DNA of 64,000 nucleotides from Azomonas macrocytogenes (GTDB lineage Bacteria > Pseudomonadota > Gammaproteobacteria > Pseudomonadales > Pseudomonadaceae). Below the pieces are notes generated by a model. It did not search any database and was not told the DNA's origin. It saw only the letters and a list, made by a program, of their open reading frames with translations. Where the stretch lies: assembly GCF_014191985.1 (NCBI RefSeq), contig NZ_JACHXI010000006.1, positions 1-64,000 on the forward strand. Direction: 5' to 3'. Positions within the stretch are counted from its first letter, which is position 1. Every line of letters starts with the position of its first letter. The translations under genes were made by a program, and so were the position numbers. Positions 27,060-39,141 of this stretch are shown piece after piece.

Positions 27060-27962
27060 TCAGGTCATCGGCATGCCGACGACGTTTTTCTCGTGGGCGA
27101 AGCGCAGGCGGAAGGCATCCGGCAGGGCTGCTCCCTCGGCGGTACGGGCCCGCCACTTGCCCAGGTCAGCGGTCGCGATGCGTCCGTCGCGCAAGGCTTC
27201 CACCGGTACGATGAACAGGTCGGCGTCGAGGCTGATGTAGCAATCAATCGGATAACGGGCCGGATCATTGCCGTATTTGCCGATATCGACGAGGTAATGT
27301 CCTTCTTCGTGTTGTAGGCGCGGGTTATCGAATTCCAGGCGGAAGTGCCGGTTGAACCAGGCTTTCTGGCGGAATTGATAGAGAATCCGGTCATCGTCGC
27401 TGAAGCCGCGGATTTCGGCGACGATGTCGGCAAAATACTGGCCGAGCATCAATTCGACGTAGGCTTCGCTATGTGGCTGGTCGAGCGATTCCAGATACCA
27501 GGCGACGCTGGAGACCAGCAATTCGAGGCCGGCCTGGGTGATCAACAGACTCAACGCACAATAGTTGTAACTGCAACTGGCGCGGATCAGGCCATCCTCG
27601 CGGATTTCGATTAACCCGCCTTTCTGGATCGCCGAAGTGCGAAAAACCCGCAGGATGCGAAAGATTTCCGCCGCCAGCTTCTCTGTGGCGCTGCGCTTGG
27701 GTAATGCAAGGTAGCGTTGCCAACTGCCGAGCGTGGCAAGCTCGGGGTTCTGGCACTCCTGCCAATCGGCAAGCAGTGCATAGGCGCTGGTCAGGGCCAG
27801 CACCAGGCTGCCCGGCAGGCGAGGTTCTTCCTGCACGGCCAGTGGTTGGAAATTCAGGCGCTTGGGCCGGGTATAGGGTTCGATATGCCGATGTTCCGGC
27901 TGGCTGCAGTGCTCACCGAAACAAGCACGATATTGAGTGACCATCTCCTGCAACTGTCGCAT
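27060..27962 (-). CDS. Unrecognised vnf-operon protein, 300 residues
   Basis: The ATG at 27962, with AAGGAG upstream, begins MRQLQEMVTQYRACFGEHC. The protein is soluble, with no signal peptide or membrane helix. The N-terminal 40 residues hold CFGEHCSQPEHRH, a possible metal-binding cluster. The middle contains IEIREDGLIRASCSYNYCAL and a helical block (AYVELMLGQYFADIVAEIRGF). The C-terminal third looks beta-rich (CYISLDADLFIVPVEAL). It lies between vnfK and vnfY in the same transcription unit. I do not recognise the family; location suggests a VFe-protein assembly or protection factor. Confidence 0.75.
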   Translation of the reverse strand: MRQLQEMVTQYRACFGEHCSQPEHRHIEPYTRPKRLNFQPLAVQEEPRLPGSLVLALTSAYALLADWQECQNPELATLGSWQRYLALPKRSATEKLAAEIFRILRVFRTSAIQKGGLIEIREDGLIRASCSYNYCALSLLITQAGLELLVSSVAWYLESLDQPHSEAYVELMLGQYFADIVAEIRGFSDDDRILYQFRQKAWFNRHFRLEFDNPRLQHEEGHYLVDIGKYGNDPARYPIDCYISLDADLFIVPVEALRDGRIATADLGKWRARTAEGAALPDAFRLRFAHEKNVVGMPMT

Positions 27963-28114
27963 GGCGACACTCCTTCGATACGGCACGACGTTCGGGGGAA
28001 AAAGGGCCGGTGTCTCCCACCCCCGAGATGGAGACACCCGCAAGTCGTTCGGCAAGCCCGGGCCGTTCGGTGTCGAACGCACGAATCAGCCGGTTGGGCC
28101 ACCGTTACAGCGAA

Positions 28115-29584
<1,470 letters not shown>

Positions 29585-29592
29585 TCATCGAC

Positions 29593-29933
29593 TTAATAAA
29601 GGTGGTGGGTCAGTTCGCGGTTGGTCGAGCGTGTGATGGTCACGTCGACCAAGCGGGCTTTGAGGCCGCTGATCAGGGAGTCGACTTCTTCCTTGGTGAT
29701 CTGCGAAGCCCACGAAAAACGCTCGCGGATATCGTTGGTCATGGTCAGGGCATCGGCGTAGAACAGGCGCTCCTGCGGCGTGTCGCGAACCGGCTCCTGG
29801 CCGGTCAGCAGGCGAGCGACCTGATTGAGTACGCCCTCGATGTTTTCCTCACGGTCCCAGGTGCGCGAGAAGAACTGCCACAGGCAACGCTCCTCGGTGT
29901 AGGCGAATACATCGTCGAGATGGGACTGGCTCA

Positions 29934-29934
<1 letters not shown>
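29593..29934 (-). CDS. vnfG: Vanadium nitrogenase VFe protein, delta subunit
   Basis: The 113-residue protein is the small subunit found only in alternative nitrogenases. [20 protein letters not shown] near residue 15-35 and [19 protein letters not shown] at the C-terminus are characteristic. It is required for assembly and cofactor insertion into the VFe protein. Its ATG overlaps the vnfD stop by one base (TGATG), so the two are translated in a coupled way. The presence of this subunit separates the system from the molybdenum nitrogenase. Confidence 0.97.
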
Positions 29935-31523
<1,589 letters not shown>

Positions 31524-31545
31524 TTATAAACAATACTTTATAAGT

Positions 31546-31558
31546 AATCGAAAAATTT
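31546..31558. promoter_or_regulatory. IHF-like site between activator sites and promoter
   Basis: AATCGAAAAATTT matches the IHF consensus WATCARNNNNTTR at 11 of 13 positions and sits in an AT-rich tract between the sigma-54 promoter and the activator dyads. DNA bending there would help an activator reach the polymerase. This is a weak motif and only suggestive. Confidence 0.35.
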
Positions 31559-31563
31559 CCGGG

Positions 31564-31577
31564 GTACCTTGCCGCAC
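31564..31577. promoter_or_regulatory. VnfA-like activator site, proximal
   Basis: GTACCTTGCCGCAC is a GTAC-N6-GYAC dyad. It closely resembles the VnfA site GTACCTGCGGGTAC reported, as I recall, upstream of Azotobacter vnfH. It is about 100 bp upstream of the sigma-54 promoter, a normal distance for an enhancer-binding protein. Confidence 0.6.
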
Positions 31578-31640
31578 GCATTTCGCAAGCTTGCCGGTGA
31601 CTGTCGCAGGCAGACGAGCTGCAATGCCAAAGGCTGTTTC

Positions 31641-31654
31641 GTTCGGCTGGGTAC
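31641..31654. promoter_or_regulatory. VnfA-like activator site, distal
   Basis: The minus strand reads GTACCCAGCCGAAC, which matches the other remembered VnfA site, GTACCATGCGGAAC, at most positions and shows the same GTAC-N6-GAAC half-sites. It lies 64 bp beyond the proximal site's end, about 180 bp upstream of the promoter. Confidence 0.6.
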
Positions 31655-31866
31655 GGAACCCCCCCTCTCTGTACACTCAGGTGCGTGAAAAGGCTGAATG
31701 TGGCGGAACTCATGCGAATTCGGCGAACGGATCGACCTTGAGCCGGATATGCTGGTCGAAGCCTGCATTCGTAAAGAAGCGAAGGCCCATCATGGCTGTC
31801 CGGGCGTTGGCGTTCGGGCCGTAAACAATTCCTGAAACAAGATTGCGCAAGCAGAGGAAGAAAAAC

Positions 31867-32184
31867 ATGTCAACGACTACCACTCGCTTTGTCGTTCTTG
31901 CCGAGTTCAACCTCAAGCCCGGTACGCTGGATGCCTTCCTGGAGTTGGCCAATGCCGATGCCCGCGAATCACTGGCCAACGAGGAACATTGCTATGCCTT
32001 CGACGTGTTGATCCACGAAGGCAACGCCGACACGGTGGTGCTGCATGAGGTCTACCGCGACCGCAATGCCTTCGAATACCACCAGACGATGCCGCATTAC
32101 GCCCCGTTCAAGCAGGGCAGTGCGCCGCTGCTGGCCGGAGAGCCCAGCGTGCGCTTCTTTCAGGGGATCATTCATCCCGAATGA
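31867..32184 (+). CDS. Antibiotic biosynthesis monooxygenase-domain (YgiN-like) protein
   Basis: This 105-residue protein is one ABM-type ferredoxin-like domain: FVVLAEFNLKPGTLDAFLEL, CYAFDVLIHE, and VVLHEVYRDRNAFEYHQTMPHY, in which the conserved Glu and His residues sit. Family members act as cofactor-free quinol monooxygenases or as haem-degrading or signalling proteins. AGAGGAAG lies upstream of the ATG at 31867. It is divergent from vnfD and shares the intergenic region with the VnfA-like sites, so co-regulation is possible but not shown. Confidence 0.8.
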   Translation: MSTTTTRFVVLAEFNLKPGTLDAFLELANADARESLANEEHCYAFDVLIHEGNADTVVLHEVYRDRNAFEYHQTMPHYAPFKQGSAPLLAGEPSVRFFQGIIHPE

Positions 32185-32191
32185 GTGTGCC

Positions 32192-32224
32192 AGGTCGCCG
32201 GCCTTGTCTGGCGGCGACCTTTTC
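32192..32224 (+). terminator. Intrinsic terminator after the ABM gene
   Basis: AGGTCGCCG at 32192-32200 pairs with CGGCGACCT at 32212-32220 and TTTT follows on the plus strand, 8 bp after the stop codon. Confidence 0.75.
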
Positions 32225-32439
32225 GTACGGCTCCAGCACGGCTATTTCCGTTTTTGTACATCGGCGAATGGACGCGCAGGCGAGTAACCACTTTCCTGAG
32301 GCAACTTCAGTCTGGCGCTCTTTATATCGAAAGAATCATCGCTTCAGCGCTATCGATCCTTTCGGCTGCTTGGCTGAGTCTGGATTGCCTGTTGCCAGGC
32401 CTCTGGAAAAGGCGATGGTTATCCGGTGACTAGGTTTCT

Positions 32440-34725
32440 TCACAGATTCTGATAACGGTTCATGTCCAAGGCTCCGGCCTCCTGCGGCCTGGTTTCCTGC
32501 TGATAGGTATTGAGGTCGTTGAAGTAGCGCCAGAACTCGGGGTGCGTGCGACGAATACCCCAGCGGCTCACTACCCGTTCGAAATCGGTATTTCCATGCA
32601 CCGCCTGAAGCTTGGCTACAAACTGCGGCATGTCACCGGCCGGTATGTTGAAGATAAAGTTGGGGTAGCTGCTCAGCAGGCCGGGATAGAGGGTCAGGGT
32701 ATCCAGCGCTGGTTGCAGCCGGTAGGACTCGCCCAGCATGAACGCCACATTGGTATGGGCCCGGTTGCGCAGCAGACTGTAGATCTCGCGTTTTCCTCCC
32801 GGGCTTTCCACCCGCAGGACAGTGGCTTCCGGTAGCTGTTCGATCAGTTGCAAGCGACTGGCAGGCTTTCCGGTCAAGGTGCTCAGGAGCTGCTCTGCCC
32901 GGGCCAGGTCAGAGGGCAGGCCGGGCCTGTGGCACACCGCGGCCTGGCAACGGTTTATGGGGTCCGGGCTGGCATTGACGGCCGCCGAGCGCGCCAGCAA
33001 GGCGTTGGCAAAATCCTGCTTGGCATTCTGCCCTGATAATTCCAGACCACTCGGCGTCTTGCTGTCGACCGTCGGGTAATCCAGCCACAGGCGCAGCTTG
33101 CCGTCTCCCTGGTACCAGTCGTCCAACAGCGGCTGGCGCTGATCGGCCGGGAGCAAGCGCAGAAAATTCTGCTCGGCGCCATTGCGCAGCATGTCGAAAT
33201 GCAGTCGGGTCAGTGCCTGATGCGCCACATTGCCGAATACATCGAAGTTCACCACCAGCAGGTAGTAGATCCGCTCCAGCAGTGGGAAATCCAGCAGCCA
33301 CAGGGTCTGGGGAATCTCGCCGATCAAGCCCTTCTGCACCGAGGCACTGTCGTACTGACGGAAAATCGTCAGCAGGGCGTTCTCGTTGCCTAGCCAGAGA
33401 TGCGACCAGTCCGGTGCTGGTGCCTTGGCATACGCCATCCGGCGCAGGTTGAGATAGGTATTGCGTTGGGCGCGGAAGCGTTGCCAGATATTGGGGATTT
33501 CCCCCAGCGTGCCAAACTCTCCCGGCAAGGTCAGAAAGGGAGTGGTGCGAATGCGATAGGCCGGGTCGGTAAGATACAGGTCCTGCTGAGGTGCCTGGAA
33601 GAGCACCCAGAAGTTGTCGCGGATGACATCCGTGGCGATTTGCCCCCGGCATACCGGGCCGCGAATGAAGGTCCGGACGAAATATTCGGCGTTCTCCAGC
33701 AGAAATTGGTAGCGGGCCAGGGCCGGGATGGCGGCAAAGGTCGCCAGGGGACTTGTCCGATGATAAGGACTGTAATCGGGTATCCGGTCGGCCGACCAAT
33801 TGTCAGCCAAAAACAATTCGCGTATCCGCTTGAGCCCGTGCTCGCTCAAGGGATAGGTAATATGGGTTTTGCGGACGATCACACCCTGTACGGGACGCAA
33901 GCGGTAATAAAAAGTCGGGCCGGGGTCATCGTTGGGTCGTCGGGTGGCCACTGGCACTACCGGCTGGCCACTGGGAGTACTGGAACGTACCCACTCGAAA
34001 AAATGCCCTGCCTCTCCCTCTTCGAAATACAGGTGCGCCAGAAACAAGTGTTCATAGAGCCAGCGACTGACCAACTCCTGGCGCGGATCGAGAGCATTGA
34101 AGAAGGTTTCCCAGTCGGCGATTTGCTGCTGTTCGTGGGGGGAGGGTTGGATCGGGTGCTCATCCACTACCGCGCCCTGATCCAGCCATTGCTGCAAGGT
34201 GGCGTATTCACCCGTGGTCAGGCCGGTAACGGCGAAGGGCATGCCCAGTTGCGGATTGTCGTGGGCGAAGGTTTCCAGTTCACCCGGTACCGGGCAGATG
34301 TTCCGCCGAGTGATGCTGGTATCCAGCCCATCCGGTAACCGGCTGTTGGGCTGCCATTGTTGATCGTGCCCGCGTTCCAGCATGCGCTCGAGCAAGGCGA
34401 CCTGCTGGCCGGTGGCCGGCTCTGGATCCAGCACTGAATAGAATCCCTTGCGCCGCCATTCGGACTCATCCATCGCATCAATGAACAGCCGAGTGGTCGC
34501 CTGGGGCTCGCTGCGCGTGCCGTCATATACCGGTAACTTGGTAGCACCACGCAGTAATCCTGCGGAACTGCCAAGATTCAGTTGGCAGGGCGAATCGTAG
34601 CAGGCATGGCAGGCCACACATTTGGCCGTCAGGATCGGCTGGATATCATGCTGGAAGGACAGTGGCCCAGCGGCCACGCCCATGGAACACAACAGCCACG
34701 ACAGCCAGGCGAAACGTAACGACAT
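32440..34725 (-). CDS. cti: Fatty acid cis/trans isomerase
   Basis: This 761-residue periplasmic enzyme converts cis-unsaturated fatty acids in membrane lipids to trans, which stiffens the membrane under solvent or heat stress. It has a signal peptide (MSLRFAWLSWLLCSMGVAAG) and the c-type haem site CVACHACYD shortly after it, as in Pseudomonas Cti. Length also fits. The ATG at 34725 is preceded by GGGAGG, which is why it is preferred over the in-frame ATG at 34752. Confidence 0.9.
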   Translation of the reverse strand: MSLRFAWLSWLLCSMGVAAGPLSFQHDIQPILTAKCVACHACYDSPCQLNLGSSAGLLRGATKLPVYDGTRSEPQATTRLFIDAMDESEWRRKGFYSVLDPEPATGQQVALLERMLERGHDQQWQPNSRLPDGLDTSITRRNICPVPGELETFAHDNPQLGMPFAVTGLTTGEYATLQQWLDQGAVVDEHPIQPSPHEQQQIADWETFFNALDPRQELVSRWLYEHLFLAHLYFEEGEAGHFFEWVRSSTPSGQPVVPVATRRPNDDPGPTFYYRLRPVQGVIVRKTHITYPLSEHGLKRIRELFLADNWSADRIPDYSPYHRTSPLATFAAIPALARYQFLLENAEYFVRTFIRGPVCRGQIATDVIRDNFWVLFQAPQQDLYLTDPAYRIRTTPFLTLPGEFGTLGEIPNIWQRFRAQRNTYLNLRRMAYAKAPAPDWSHLWLGNENALLTIFRQYDSASVQKGLIGEIPQTLWLLDFPLLERIYYLLVVNFDVFGNVAHQALTRLHFDMLRNGAEQNFLRLLPADQRQPLLDDWYQGDGKLRLWLDYPTVDSKTPSGLELSGQNAKQDFANALLARSAAVNASPDPINRCQAAVCHRPGLPSDLARAEQLLSTLTGKPASRLQLIEQLPEATVLRVESPGGKREIYSLLRNRAHTNVAFMLGESYRLQPALDTLTLYPGLLSSYPNFIFNIPAGDMPQFVAKLQAVHGNTDFERVVSRWGIRRTHPEFWRYFNDLNTYQQETRPQEAGALDMNRYQNL

Positions 34726-34864
34726 GGATGAACAGCCTCCCGGATCATCCATACGAAACGCGGTAAAAGCTTCGCCGATGATGTACGTTGTATAAACGAA
34801 CTAACGTTCGGCATTGTCGGTGTTTCCGGGTTTCACCGAAAGCGATAGAGGCGTTGCGCGAATG

Positions 34865-34886
34865 CCTTCCCGGTTTACCGGGAAGG
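34865..34886. terminator. Hairpin downstream of glk
   Basis: CCTTCCCGGT at 34865-34874 pairs perfectly with ACCGGGAAGG at 34877-34886. It lies 14 bp past the glk stop and 139 bp upstream of cti. The T-run is missing, so it may be a weak terminator or a transcript-stabilising hairpin. Confidence 0.5.
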
Positions 34887-34900
34887 TTACGGAGGGCTAC

Positions 34901-35863
34901 TCAGGCCGGTTCCAGCATTTGCTGCAAGGCAACACCCGCGCCTTCCAGTCCGGGATAGCTGGCAGTTACCAGCCAGACGGGGACGCCCTTGAGATAGCCG
35001 CTCATGCAACCCTTGCTGCTCAGGCTGCTGGCAAAGCCGCTGGTTTGGAAGAACGCCGCAAAGCGAGGAATGACCCCACCGACTATATAGACGCCGCCGC
35101 GCGCACCCAGGGTCAGGACGTTGTTGCCGGCGACTCGCCCGAGCCAGACGCAAAACAGCTGCAGGACTTCTTCCGCAATCGGATCACCAGCCAGGGCAGC
35201 TGTGCTGACTTCAGCGGGTGTCGTCAGGTTCGGTGCATGGTTGTCCAGGGCGCAGATCGAGCGATAGAGCCGCATCAGGCCACTGCCGCTGAGGATATCT
35301 TCGGCGCGTACATGGCCAAGCTCGCCGAAGAGCTGTTGCCACAGTGCGGCCTCGCGCAGGCTGCCGATCGGCAGATCGACATGTCCTCCTTCGCCCGGCA
35401 GCACTTTCCACTGTTCATTGCCTTGAGGCAGCAGGGTGCTGACACCAAGCCCGGTACCCGGGCCGATTACCAGTGACGGGCTATCGGATTCCGGTTCTCC
35501 GGGGCAGATCTGGATACGCTCGTCTTCACGCAGGCGCGTCATGCCCAGTGCCATGGCCGTGAAATCATTGATCAACAGCATATTGTCCAGCTGCAACGCC
35601 TGGCGGAACGTGGTGCGATTGAGATGCCAGTGGTTATTGGTGAAACGGAAATCTTCACCGGAGACCGGTCCAGCACAGGCCAGGCAGACATCGGACAGGC
35701 TATCCGGTGCCAGCCCCAAGGTGGACAGGTAATGGATGACGGCTTGCTCCGGTGTGGGAAAATCGGCTGCGGCCAGGGTTTGAACCGACTCTATCCGGTC
35801 ATTGTTCCACAGGGCGAATCGTGCATTCGTTCCACCAATATCACCAACAAGCGCCATATTCAT
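34901..35863 (-). CDS. glk: Glucokinase
   Basis: This 320-residue enzyme phosphorylates glucose to glucose-6-phosphate with ATP. The family is shown by the phosphate-binding start VGDIGGTNARFALW, then LINDFTAMALGM with the catalytic Asp, GPGTGLGVSTLL, GEGGHVDLP and GGVIPRF. It fits the bacterial Glk group rather than ROK kinases. It would take up the glucose freed by the glucan-degrading enzymes elsewhere in the window. Confidence 0.92.
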   Translation of the reverse strand: MNMALVGDIGGTNARFALWNNDRIESVQTLAAADFPTPEQAVIHYLSTLGLAPDSLSDVCLACAGPVSGEDFRFTNNHWHLNRTTFRQALQLDNMLLINDFTAMALGMTRLREDERIQICPGEPESDSPSLVIGPGTGLGVSTLLPQGNEQWKVLPGEGGHVDLPIGSLREAALWQQLFGELGHVRAEDILSGSGLMRLYRSICALDNHAPNLTTPAEVSTAALAGDPIAEEVLQLFCVWLGRVAGNNVLTLGARGGVYIVGGVIPRFAAFFQTSGFASSLSSKGCMSGYLKGVPVWLVTASYPGLEGAGVALQQMLEPA

Positions 35864-36174
35864 TTAAGTCGCTCCAGCAAGGCTGCATCGATATTCGACA
35901 GGGGGGCAGACATTGAAACGCAAGAGGAATAATTTTCTGGAGGGATCATGGAGAGAATCACTATTTTGTTTTTTTGATGATTACGCCCATAAAATCATAA
36001 AAATGATCCTATGATCAATAAAGTGTAGTAATAAAACAAATATGAAAGTAAGCATCCGGTTGTAAGCAAATAAAGAGATCGGTAGGCATCGCATCCTTCA
36101 AACGATAACTGCAGCCGGATATGCAGCCTTGTACATGCCCGGGCTCGATGGAGTTTTCCCGCTCAATCGGGTAA
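35864..36174. other. AT-rich intergenic region between glk and mntP
   Basis: This 311-bp region is AT-rich at about 35925-36080, including runs such as TTTTTTTGATGATTACG, and presumably carries the divergent promoters of glk and of the mntP leader. I see no gene. The riboswitch begins at its right end. Confidence 0.45.
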
Positions 36175-36290
36175 GGTTGCCGCCTCTTTGGGGAGTAGCC
36201 TGCTTCTGGATTCCAGAAGAGCCCGTGTCAACATTCTCGGCGTTTTGCCGTGGCACGAGCGCCTTCCGGTTGGCGAGACCATCGACATTC
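36175..36290 (+). promoter_or_regulatory. Manganese (yybP-ykoY) riboswitch upstream of mntP
   Basis: The two conserved blocks of the yybP-ykoY aptamer are present: TTGGGGAGTAGCC at 36188-36200 and TTGGCGAGACCATC at 36270-36283. Between them lies a variable stem region and after them a GC-rich stem that can reach the mntP ribosome site. This class binds Mn2+ and switches on Mn exporters such as MntP. Outer limits are approximate. Confidence 0.85.
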
Positions 36291-36349
36291 CCGTGCCAGG
36301 GTCGGGCGCGCGGGGCTGTCGTGGATCAGCGCCCGGCCGGTATCTGTTC

Positions 36350-36946
36350 ATGAATTTCACCTCGATCATCTTCCTTGCCTTCGCCATGTCCACGGACGCA
36401 TTCGCCGCTGCCGTAGGCAAAGGTGCTGCCCTGTGCAAGCCGCCACTGAAGGAGGCCTTGCGTACCGGCATTATTTTCGGCTCCATCGAAACCATCATGC
36501 CGCTTATTGGTTGGTCGCTCGGCCTGGTCGCATCGCAATACCTGGCCCAGTGGGATCACTGGATCGCCTTCACACTCCTGCTGTGCCTGGGTGTGCATAT
36601 GATCTGGGCCGGCTTCGGCGAGCCAGAGGAAGAAGAGGAGCCGAAGACCAGTCATTCATTCTGGGTTTTGGCCCTCACTGGGATTGCTACCAGTATTGAC
36701 GCCCTGGCTGTCGGAGTAACGCTGGCCTTCGTCGATGTCAGCATCGTCGAGACCGCACTCGCCATCGGCCTGGCGACTACGCTGATGGTCACCATTGGCG
36801 TGATGCTGGGACATACCATCGGTGCGGTGATCGGCAAGCGTGCGGAAATCCTGGGAGGCATCGTGCTGATCGCGGTCGGTGCAGCGGTGCTGTTCGAACA
36901 CTTGTCGGCCGGCGAGGCGAGCGAAATGGTTTCGTTCTTTCGCTAA
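36350..36946 (+). CDS. mntP: Manganese efflux pump MntP
   Basis: This 198-residue inner-membrane protein has six hydrophobic helices in two similar halves. The repeated Asp motifs are [15 protein letters not shown] in helix 1 and [17 protein letters not shown] in helix 4, as in MntP. It exports Mn2+ when the cytoplasmic level is too high; the upstream Mn riboswitch fits. The ATG at 36350 starts directly at the first helix; the longer open frame upstream is the riboswitch itself and is not coding. Confidence 0.92.
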   Translation: MNFTSIIFLAFAMSTDAFAAAVGKGAALCKPPLKEALRTGIIFGSIETIMPLIGWSLGLVASQYLAQWDHWIAFTLLLCLGVHMIWAGFGEPEEEEEPKTSHSFWVLALTGIATSIDALAVGVTLAFVDVSIVETALAIGLATTLMVTIGVMLGHTIGAVIGKRAEILGGIVLIAVGAAVLFEHLSAGEASEMVSFFR

Positions 36947-36952
36947 AATCTC

Positions 36953-36988
36953 CGTAAGGTGGATAAATAAAGCGCGATCCACCTTACG
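36953..36988 (+). terminator. Hairpin terminator after mntP
   Basis: CGTAAGGTGGAT at 36953-36964 pairs perfectly with ATCCACCTTACG at 36977-36988, 7 bp after the mntP stop. The GTGGAT/ATCCAC core resembles dispersed terminator-like hairpins common in Pseudomonas genomes. Confidence 0.65.
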
Positions 36989-37029
36989 CTTTCCGAGTCA
37001 ATTCTGTCGAAAGCACTTTGATAGCGGTT

Positions 37030-37575
37030 TTACCGGAACCGGACTTCAGCAGTCGTTAGAAGTCTCGCAAAAGGCCCCGCCAGCGTCAGGTTGTGATGCC
37101 TGACTATCGCTTCGGCAGAAAGCCCTCCCGCATCCATGCAGGTATGCGCATCGGCTATGAGAACGGGACGGTAGCCTAATTCAGCGGCGGCACGGCAGGT
37201 CGTATCGACGCAATATTGCGTCTTCATTCCAGCGATAAGCAGATGGGTAATACCTGCCGCGCCCAGCATGTCATGTAACGCCGTATCGGCGAAGCAGCTA
37301 GGTTTGTGTTTCTCAAATACTCGATCTTCGCTCGTCTCGAGCGCAAGCCCTGGTAATAATGTCCAGCCAGGGCTGCCGCGCTCGGCTGGCGAGCCCTGCG
37401 GACCTGTATGCTGCGCGGCGAAAATCGGTGCTTGAGCCAGGCGAGCTCGCTGAATCAGCGTATTGATATTTTCCAGGACTTGAGCACCGCGCCAGGGTGC
37501 ATCCGGTCCTTGATACATCGCTACCTGCATATCGATGATCAGCAGGGCAGCTTTTTCGAGAACAGAATCTTGCAT
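37030..37575 (-). CDS. Isochorismatase-family cysteine hydrolase
   Basis: This 181-residue protein has the family's catalytic layout: Asp in ALLIIDMQ near residue 15, Lys in VFEKHKPSCF near 92, and Cys in LIAGMKTQYCVDTT near 121. Members hydrolyse nicotinamide, isochorismate, N-carbamoyl compounds or similar amides. Sequence does not single out a substrate. It is convergent with mntP. Confidence 0.82.
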   Translation of the reverse strand: MQDSVLEKAALLIIDMQVAMYQGPDAPWRGAQVLENINTLIQRARLAQAPIFAAQHTGPQGSPAERGSPGWTLLPGLALETSEDRVFEKHKPSCFADTALHDMLGAAGITHLLIAGMKTQYCVDTTCRAAAELGYRPVLIADAHTCMDAGGLSAEAIVRHHNLTLAGPFARLLTTAEVRFR

Positions 37576-37779
37576 GGCAGTTTCTCCGTATGAGCCAGTC
37601 TGGACGGAGAAATGACAAAGTCCCGTCCATCGCTGGCGGGGTCTTGGTTGATACGCTATTTCATTTGCACGTAGTCATCCACGCCCGCCCTTGGCGGTCG
37701 TGGTAGTAGTCAAGGTGTCGACGTGTTTGAAAGAGGTCATGGGCGGATGGTGGCGACTGGCGTGGCGAACGTCAACCCG

Positions 37780-38112
37780 TCACGGCGCCCTCGGCGCGAA
37801 CATGATGATGGCCATGCCAGTCAGTGCCACCAGTGTGCCGAGGATGTCCCAGCCGCTGGGTTTGATCCCGTCGACCAGCCACAGCCAGAGGATCGCGACG
37901 AAGATATAGACGCCGCCGTAAGCCGCATAGACCCGGCCGGCGGCAGTCGGGTGCAGGCTGAGTAGCCAGGCGAATAAAGTCAGGCTGAGTGCTGCCGGTA
38001 TCAGCAGCCAGATGGATTTGCCTTGCCGCAGCCAGAGATACGGCAGGTAGCAGCCGACGATTTCGGCAATGGCGGTGAGCAGAAACAGCAGCGTGGTCTT
38101 GGCTTCGGGCAT
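37780..38112 (-). CDS. YnfA-family small membrane protein
   Basis: The ATG at 38112 gives 110 residues with four hydrophobic helices. [36 protein letters not shown] and [16 protein letters not shown] identify the UPF0060/YnfA family, which resembles small multidrug-resistance exporters in fold. The role in the cell is not settled. Confidence 0.85.
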   Translation of the reverse strand: MPEAKTTLLFLLTAIAEIVGCYLPYLWLRQGKSIWLLIPAALSLTLFAWLLSLHPTAAGRVYAAYGGVYIFVAILWLWLVDGIKPSGWDILGTLVALTGMAIIMFAPRAP

Positions 38113-38181
38113 CAGCGGCTCGCAAATGGCGGGACTGGATAGGCTCTCCGGCACGTAAGGTTGAACGAGAACAGCGCCCCG

Positions 38182-39141
38182 TCAACTCCCGATCCGCTCG
38201 CTTACCAACTTCAGCAATTCCTTCGTCTCCGGTAGATAGTCGGTGATGTACCAGCAGTGCAGCATGCCGTCATATTCGTGGTAGTCGAGCCTGGCGCGGG
38301 CCGTCTTGGCTTGGGCGGCCAATTTACGGGCATCGGCAATGAAGACGTCGTGAGTGCCCATGAACAGCATGATCGGCGCGAGTCCTTCCAGGTTGCCGTA
38401 GATCGGGCTGACCTGATAGTCCGTGAGCGGATGCGTCCCGGCCCAGGCTTTGCCCGCGTCCTGCAACCCTTGTACATTGAGGATCGGGTCCAGCTTGTCC
38501 GCCTCGGCGATAGCGGGATTATTCATCGTCACATCGAGCCAGGGCGAGAGCAGGATCAAATCGGCAGGCTGTTCAAGGTCTGCTTCGCGCAGGCGCATCG
38601 CCAGGGCGAGCGCGAGCCCGCCACCGGAGGATTCACCCAGCAATGTCAGGTGGGTGGCACCGTTCATTTCCACCAGCTCCCCATAGAGCGGCAGCAGCAT
38701 GGCGAGGGCATCATCGACCGTATGCTGTGGCGCGAGCGGGTAGTCCGGCATGATGAACGTACACTGGCAATGGTCGATGAAGGCGGCGACGGAGTTCCAG
38801 TGCATTTCGGCAATACCTGCGACATAGGCGCCGCCATGCAGGTAAAGGACTTGCCTCTCCGTCGCCCCCGTGCGCGGTGCGATGGTCCAGACCGTATGAC
38901 CCCCGGCTTGTTTCGAGCTGATAGCATAACGCGCCTGCAACTCCGGCGACGGGCCGATGCTGGTATGAGGCGCAGCGTTCTGTTGCAGCAGCAGGGCGTT
39001 CTGCTGTTTCACGTCGGTACGCCAGACCAGGGTTTCGAAGATCCGGCCTTGAATGCTCGGGCGCAGCATCGAGCCGACGCCATAGGCGGCGATGAGCCCG
39101 ATGCCGAGAATCGCGAGGGTCAGAAAAACCTTTTTCCACAT
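38182..39141 (-). CDS. Alpha/beta hydrolase, HSL-type esterase
   Basis: The 319-residue protein has an N-terminal hydrophobic segment (signal or anchor), the oxyanion-hole motif YLHGGAYVAG, the nucleophile elbow GESSGGGLA, and HCW near the C-terminus as the likely catalytic His. This matches the hormone-sensitive-lipase group of esterases acting on short-chain esters. It is probably periplasmic or membrane-attached. Confidence 0.83.
   Translation of the reverse strand: MWKKVFLTLAILGIGLIAAYGVGSMLRPSIQGRIFETLVWRTDVKQQNALLLQQNAAPHTSIGPSPELQARYAISSKQAGGHTVWTIAPRTGATERQVLYLHGGAYVAGIAEMHWNSVAAFIDHCQCTFIMPDYPLAPQHTVDDALAMLLPLYGELVEMNGATHLTLLGESSGGGLALALAMRLREADLEQPADLILLSPWLDVTMNNPAIAEADKLDPILNVQGLQDAGKAWAGTHPLTDYQVSPIYGNLEGLAPIMLFMGTHDVFIADARKLAAQAKTARARLDYHEYDGMLHCWYITDYLPETKELLKLVSERIGS

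Noticed and set aside
31651..31674. A third VnfA dyad formed by GTAC at 31651 and GTAC at 31671
   Set aside because: The spacing is 16 bases instead of 6, so it does not match the site pattern.
32440..34725. Cytochrome c peroxidase or similar, based on the CxxCH motif
   Set aside because: There is a single haem motif at the N-terminus and the remainder and length match fatty acid cis/trans isomerase.
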